Assembly (NCBI RefSeq): GCF_016086655.4
Contig: NC_052135.2
Location: 69,661,702 to 69,725,701 of the forward strand
Direction of reading: 5' to 3'
DNA length: 64,000 bases
From: Lepeophtheirus salmonis
Taxonomy: Eukaryota > Arthropoda > Copepoda > Siphonostomatoida > Caligidae
Of the stretch, positions 59,196-64,000 are shown piece by piece; position 1 is the first letter of the stretch; each line of letters begins with the position of its first letter. The position numbers and the translations under genes are program-made. Under the pieces are notes generated by a model. That model was not told the origin of the DNA. It saw nothing but the letters and a program-made list of their open reading frames with translations, and made no database searches.

Positions 59196-59915
59196 CAGGG
59201 TGCGGTTTTACAATTAAGAATTTTCGAGACCAGCGCATAAATCTTTTTATTTCTTAAATTAGTAAAGGTATTTACAAATCCATTTATATACAAATGTAGG
59301 GACCCTCCATGAACCTAATCGTTCATTCCAACAACCCTCAGCCTCAACCACGACCTCCGACTTGGTGCGGAACCTGCTGCACGCATTGATCAGGTGATCT
59401 TTATTTATATTGCTCACAGCCTCAATAATGGAGGCGCTCAGAGAAGTCAAATTATTGTGAGCACGCTTGTTGGACTCCCTCTCCAAGATACCCAACACGA
59501 AATAGTACAAAGATTGCAGTCCAGGTAGCTAGGGGGCTACATTTCCTTAGATCAGAACATCTCCAAATTGTCCGATTTACAATTTTGTACCAGATGGCTA
59601 GTATGAGCGGGTGCGCTGTCTTGCTGGTAGAGATATGGTCTTCCAGCTGCAACCTGCAAAACTACTTTGCGACTTTATACGCTGTGGCAGAGAACAACTT
59701 GAGAAAGTCGATGATCTCTTTGGACGCACGCCCTGCATGGAGGGTGACAATGATTGCTGCACGACAGTCGTACTCGGAGGACAATTTCAACTCTTTATAA
59801 ACAGAACTTATACAAAATTGTCTGCTGAATCTGATAAACTAGTCTTTAAAGCTGTACGACTAAGGGTTCCCAAGAAAACCGGTTTAAAAATTCTTACTTT
59901 TAAAACCGCACCCTG
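59196..59915 (-). mobile_element. Tc1/mariner element with TIRs, deleted inside (720 bp)
   Basis: Both ends start CAGGGTGCGGTTTTA and continue to TAAGAATTTT; the right end abuts a TA. On the minus strand an N-terminal helix (GRASKEIIDFLKLFSATAYK) runs into YLYQQDSAPAHTSHLVQNC, the second catalytic aspartate region, so the first-aspartate segment is deleted. The third acidic position appears lost (SLYYFVLGILERESNKRAH for the usual PLDYfvWG.le). C-terminal part: SASIIEAVSNINKDHLINAC. Several frames are used. Non-autonomous relic. Confidence 0.85.
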
Positions 59916-60399
59916 TATATTTTGATCATTATATATATTTTGTAAATACATATTTCCAGATTTATACGTTTAAAAAAATATTTATTTGTCTTTTTCTGAA
60001 TTAGATAAAGTGCCTTGGACTAAAAAAGTGAAAACTTTATTCAAAAGTATAATAAACCTTTTATACATGATCACAATGACAAAAATTATTGTTATAATTA
60101 AAAAACACATTAAGAAATTAAGTTAATTAAGATTAGTTGCTTTGAAAACATATTTTTTTGGATATTTATTAAGTTGTCAAAACTAAATGATATACGAAAA
60201 TAACATTAATTAAAGGGAATTAGAGTTATTTTAATGTTTCTTGAGGTATTTATCTATCACTTACTAATTCAATAATGAATGAAAGTTGAGTGATTGAAAT
60301 TAATACATATTTCGATATATTAAACCATATACAATTATTTACAAAAAACAAACAAACATGATCTCTCTAGCTTATGTACAATTCGAGAAAATGAGAATT

Positions 60400-60600
60400 G
60401 TACGTGATAGAATAATTTCCATTTGGGTAATTCGAGCAGTCTACGCTGTGAACAAGTCTGAAACGTTGGAAAGAAAGACGGGATCTCTCACTTACTGGAC
60501 TCGGAGGAGTTAAAGAAAACATCCCAAACCAATCCCATCAAATACATGAGGGCCCATGCAAGAGATCTCGGGGCTTCACTCAAGACTGTATAACAATATA
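60400..60600 (+). pseudogene. Tc1/mariner N-terminal fragment
   Basis: The plus strand reads AVYAVNKSETLERKTGSLTY and, one frame on, DSEELKKTSQTNPIKYMRAH and ARDLGASLKTV. This is the second helix-turn-helix of mariner transposases (l....nP.ksmR.lArdlgvs..TV). The preceding part recalls the kTVy.v..r....gt.erk.gsG linker. No catalytic domain follows. Confidence 0.62.
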
Positions 60601-60609
60601 AATATTCTA

Positions 60610-62870
60610 TGTATACTAAAAAATATCATACATCTACTTTGAACGACAAGATGTGCAATTCATTTGAAAATACAATTAATTATTAAATTTAATTATGCAC
60701 TTACTTAGTTATATCGAATTAGTTTAACATTAACACATTTATACATAAATCCTTCAAATATTTATATGTAGTTAATTAAGACCAATTCGGTTTAATCCTA
60801 ATACACTTAAAAAGAAAATGAATACCATAACTAAATTAATGCTAAATTAGGGCGAGAAAGAACCAGTGGCCTGATAAGTTTTATGTCGAAAATTGAAGAA
60901 TATAATATTAATAAACTGTGATTCTTTGTTTAAAAAGATTTATTGAATATTAATAATTTTATTTAAAAACACGTTTGGCTTTTGGCCTTTCCTTCTTTAT
61001 TTTAGATTCTATTTTTTAAAATTAATATGCAACTGTTTCTCTGACAAAAAACCAAAGATTTCAGAAATAATAAAAAATTTATTGGGGAGGATGTAAAAAA
61101 AAAAAAAAAAAAAAAAAAGTGGACGGTTGGTAACTATGATTAAATTAAATTTAAAATAGTACTGATGGAGATTTAATTATCGAGATTGCTCTTGGTATGG
61201 AAAATGAAAGCAAGAACACGATTAAAATAACTACATAAGTCCCTTGCAGAGAGATTAGATGTTTTAGAAATAGGTGTTTATTTCGATTGCTTGGGATGTA
61301 GCCCGTATTTAATCTTAAGGTTGACTCTGAATTGGAAACAAAAGCCAAACAATAGACCAAAATTTGTTCAATGGTTTCATCATTATAAGTATGGACCAGT
61401 GATATCATCATCAATCTATCACGGCTTTTTTGAGGTATAATGAAGCATATTACATTTAAAAGAAGGATACATGACTTCATAATGTTCTATAAAGTATTAC
61501 TGGCAAATTATTTTCGAGGATTTATCTGCATCAAGAGAGTCAATTCAAAGATACCTTACGTTCTACTTAGCTACTTCAAATAATTTACTGTAGTATTTAT
61601 TATAATAAAAGTGAAAAGGATTTAAGAAGTGTTCTAAAAAATGGAACGTTTTCCAAGGATCAATAACATTGACTGACATATTAAAAGCTGATAATACCCT
61701 AGTGTTGTTGATGGGGAGACCTGTATTCAAGTCCAACTTTTCCGAGTCCAAGTCTTCATGCTCTGAGTTAAGTCTGAGTCTAAACTCTCAAGGTCATATA
61801 ATCTGAGTAGATAAAAATTAATTGAGTAAACCTAATTTCCCGAATTTCTCACAATACTTTTGTGTTAAAATAAGAGCTATTCAAAAAACAAGATTGAGCA
61901 CAAAAGCTACGATACACTACGATGCTGAGTTCAGTTCTTGACCACTTTGCCGAAAACCATATTACTGAAATCCTCTTTCCCGAATGAGCACGATCCCAAA
62001 TGACCACTTTGCTGAACGGACACATTGCTGGAAAAAATAAAAAATATATTTGATGATGATTCCTACTACTTTACTAGGTAATTACCTTCTAGACAACTCC
62101 AATGATAAACACATTTTCATAATTATAGAGTGAGAGACGATCTCGGGATAGACAAGTGTCGATGAACACTTGCCCATATACATAGATCACTAACACATTC
62201 GATCCAAACGATTGATCACTTCTCAATGGCCATTGAATCTCAATAACTGATTGATTGCCTCCTTTTATTCTTCAAACGTTGTTTCTCCTTCTAATTTATT
62301 AATTGGTGGGTTGTCATGATTTTTGTTACAAGGGTTCTAATAGGGGGTGGGTTGAGTTAACTTTTGAAGCAGTTTCATAAAGAAATGAAACAGTTATAAT
62401 TAATCAATCGATACTTGATCATTGTAATTCATCCCAAGTAATTACTCATATCTTCACTTTAAAATTGGAGTAACATGATTGAGCATCACCAAATGTATAT
62501 TTTTTTCCCCGGCAAAATGTCCGTTCAGCAAAATGGAATTCAGAAATAAGGTTTTTGGAAAAGAGTCCGCGTACTACTGATTTAATATGGAGTCCAATTC
62601 AAGTCCGAATCCATCAAAACATGACTCGTGTACTTCAGCTCAGCCTTCCTCCTATTTTTACTGTATCTCTAATTTTATTTATTTCGACCAGGGGCAATAA
62701 ACAAACCCAATAAAGGTCGAGTTATATCTAATGCTTATAAAATATTAAAATTATCATTATTAATAAAAGTGAATCATTTAAAATACAAATATTAAGATTT
62801 TAAAACTAACGTGATAGTCCAAAGAACAAAAAAAACAACAAGATTATCAAGTATACCACAAATGTAAAGA
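60610..62870. other. AT-rich intergenic stretch, no gene seen
   Basis: A-run at 61095-61118. Short blocks such as GAATGAGCACGATCCC and GCCGAAAACCATATT near 61.95-62.0 kb and GGCAAAATGTCCGTTCAGC near 62510 look like parts of a repeat built on CGAAAA/GCTGAA words, but no second full copy is present. No coding frame supported. Confidence 0.35.
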
Positions 62871-62879
62871 ATAATACGT

Positions 62880-63360
62880 GTCACACAAAAAAAAGAATTA
62901 ACTAAAAATCGCTTGAGATCAGCCTCACTTCCCTGGCGAAAGCAAAAAGGTATTGTATTCTAAAGACTAGTCGATCTGTATTAAAAACTACGCTTAAAGA
63001 TGTCAATCTTTGGTTTTCGTAGGTTAATTGTATTAGGAATGAAGAGTCTCATTTTGTGGAAGAGGTAACCTTTATTTAATATCCAGGGTGGAGGAGATAG
63101 GTGTATCTATTAGTTTAAAATTCGTTGGAGTGTAATTATAGCTTTAATAGCACGTCTATGAGACAAAATGGTGAGGCCTGGCCTTTCGATTGTGCATTCA
63201 TAGCTCTCGTTATCTTCCAATGATGGAAAAAATGACACAAACCTGGCTTGCACTATATATGGGACTTGAAACCATTCTTGTCCTGTCCCTGATATCAGTC
63301 CTTGAGAAATGCCCCAAATTTTAATGTGTCATCTACAATGTATCTTTTTCTCTTGGATTA
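62880..63360 (-). other. Possible coding relic on minus strand
   Basis: From about 63165 down, one minus-strand frame reads RRAIKAIITLQRILN, two stops, then HLSPPPWILNKGYLFHKMRL and FIPNTINLRKPKIDIFKRSF. The closing TINLRKPKIDIFKRSF recalls the short conserved end of some LINE polyproteins (F..rl..f), but the evidence is weak. The rest of the segment to the window end is AT-rich with a TA tract at about 63509-63522. Confidence 0.2.
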
Positions 63361-64000
63361 TAATAAAGTGTTTCAATTTATTATTATATAATAAATTATT
63401 TAGTGAAACATTAAATATCTCATTTAAAGTATTTTTTTTTCTTATAAACATTGGACGTTTATTTCACAAATAAAACTAAGATATATTCATGATGAGCTTA
63501 GTTGATATATATATATATATATTATGACAGAGATTTTCCAATGCAACAGTTTTTTTGTCCAATTTAAACACCGTCTCAAAATTATCGATACATCCCCAGT
63601 TGGTGGAATTAAAATAACATTTACCTTTAAAACAAAACATTCTCTTTAATATGTAGAAATATACTCATTTCCATCTTTCTTAACTATTATTCATTTGGAC
63701 AGAAACAAAGGTATACTTAACTAAATATTATACAGATGTTTGTTCATATGTGAACACTGAGTGGGACCTACACAGTTGGCATATTAAATAATTTATATAT
63801 TCATACTATTATACATTAAACAAAAATATTATTTTATACAAAACTACCTCAAATAATTTCAGATATTGATTTACTAATATTTATGTTACTATAGCCTCTA
63901 ATGGAAAGAAACACATGACTTACTCATGTAGTACAAATTTATTTCAATCTAATGTTGGTCAATAGTTACCTCCATTAACTCCACACTTTCATGACGTTCT
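63361..64000. other. AT-rich window end, no gene seen
   Basis: Contains an alternating TA tract around 63509-63522 and no recognisable coding or element sequence. The final bases TTCATGACGTTCT also occur at about 46736-46748. Confidence 0.4.

Overview
The window is eukaryotic genomic DNA: very AT-rich, with spliced genes, no operons, long poly-A runs, and many decayed DNA transposons and retroelements. The flavours of Tc1/mariner remnants and the AT-rich repeats suggest an arthropod, probably a parasitic copepod of the sea-louse type (Caligidae). This assignment is an inference from remembered family resemblance; no species marker is present.

Region 1 (2.7-20.1 kb, minus strand) holds the only host gene I can support. 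It is a 13-exon gene whose exons join in phase into a 1391-residue protein. The protein has a signal peptide, a large Venus-flytrap (periplasmic-binding-protein/GABA-B/ANF-receptor-like) ectodomain, one membrane helix, and an insulin-receptor-like tyrosine kinase with an intact activation loop and a YxxM tail motif. This architecture is that of the invertebrate Venus kinase receptor (VKR) family. Intron 10 (10.9 kb) splits the kinase N-lobe and carries repeats: two AT-rich arrays, a mariner 3' end and a 36-A run.

Region 2 (20.5-27 kb) is a graveyard of Tc1/mariner elements. It contains a 701-bp mariner deletion derivative with TIRs and TA target sites, an 862-bp mariner with well-matched TIRs, and three Tc1/mariner C-terminal fragments. 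A 35-bp inverted repeat with a 59-bp loop also lies here.

Region 3 (27-39 kb) is AT-rich intergenic DNA without a supportable gene. It carries dispersed repeats, including a TIR-bearing MITE family whose three copies in this window all contain the palindrome TGACGTCA, and a third AT-rich array element.

Region 4 (39.8-46.3 kb) is dense in mobile DNA. In order there is a broken THAP/P-element-like transposase, a non-LTR reverse transcriptase fragment with a YADD box and a duplicated piece, a broken mariner, and a short LTR element. The LTR element has matching 5-bp flanks, a polypurine tract and a primer-site-like motif. Its 5' LTR is interrupted by an opposite-strand gag fragment of a related retrotransposon.

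Region 5 (46.3-64 kb) is mostly AT-rich intergenic DNA. It contains repeat copies, a palindrome, a 720-bp TIR-bounded Tc1/mariner deletion derivative at 59.2-59.9 kb and a mariner N-terminal fragment at 60.4 kb. I found no tRNA, rRNA or CRISPR and no second intact host gene. All exon boundaries come from reading frame, splice consensus and phase alone, without transcript data.
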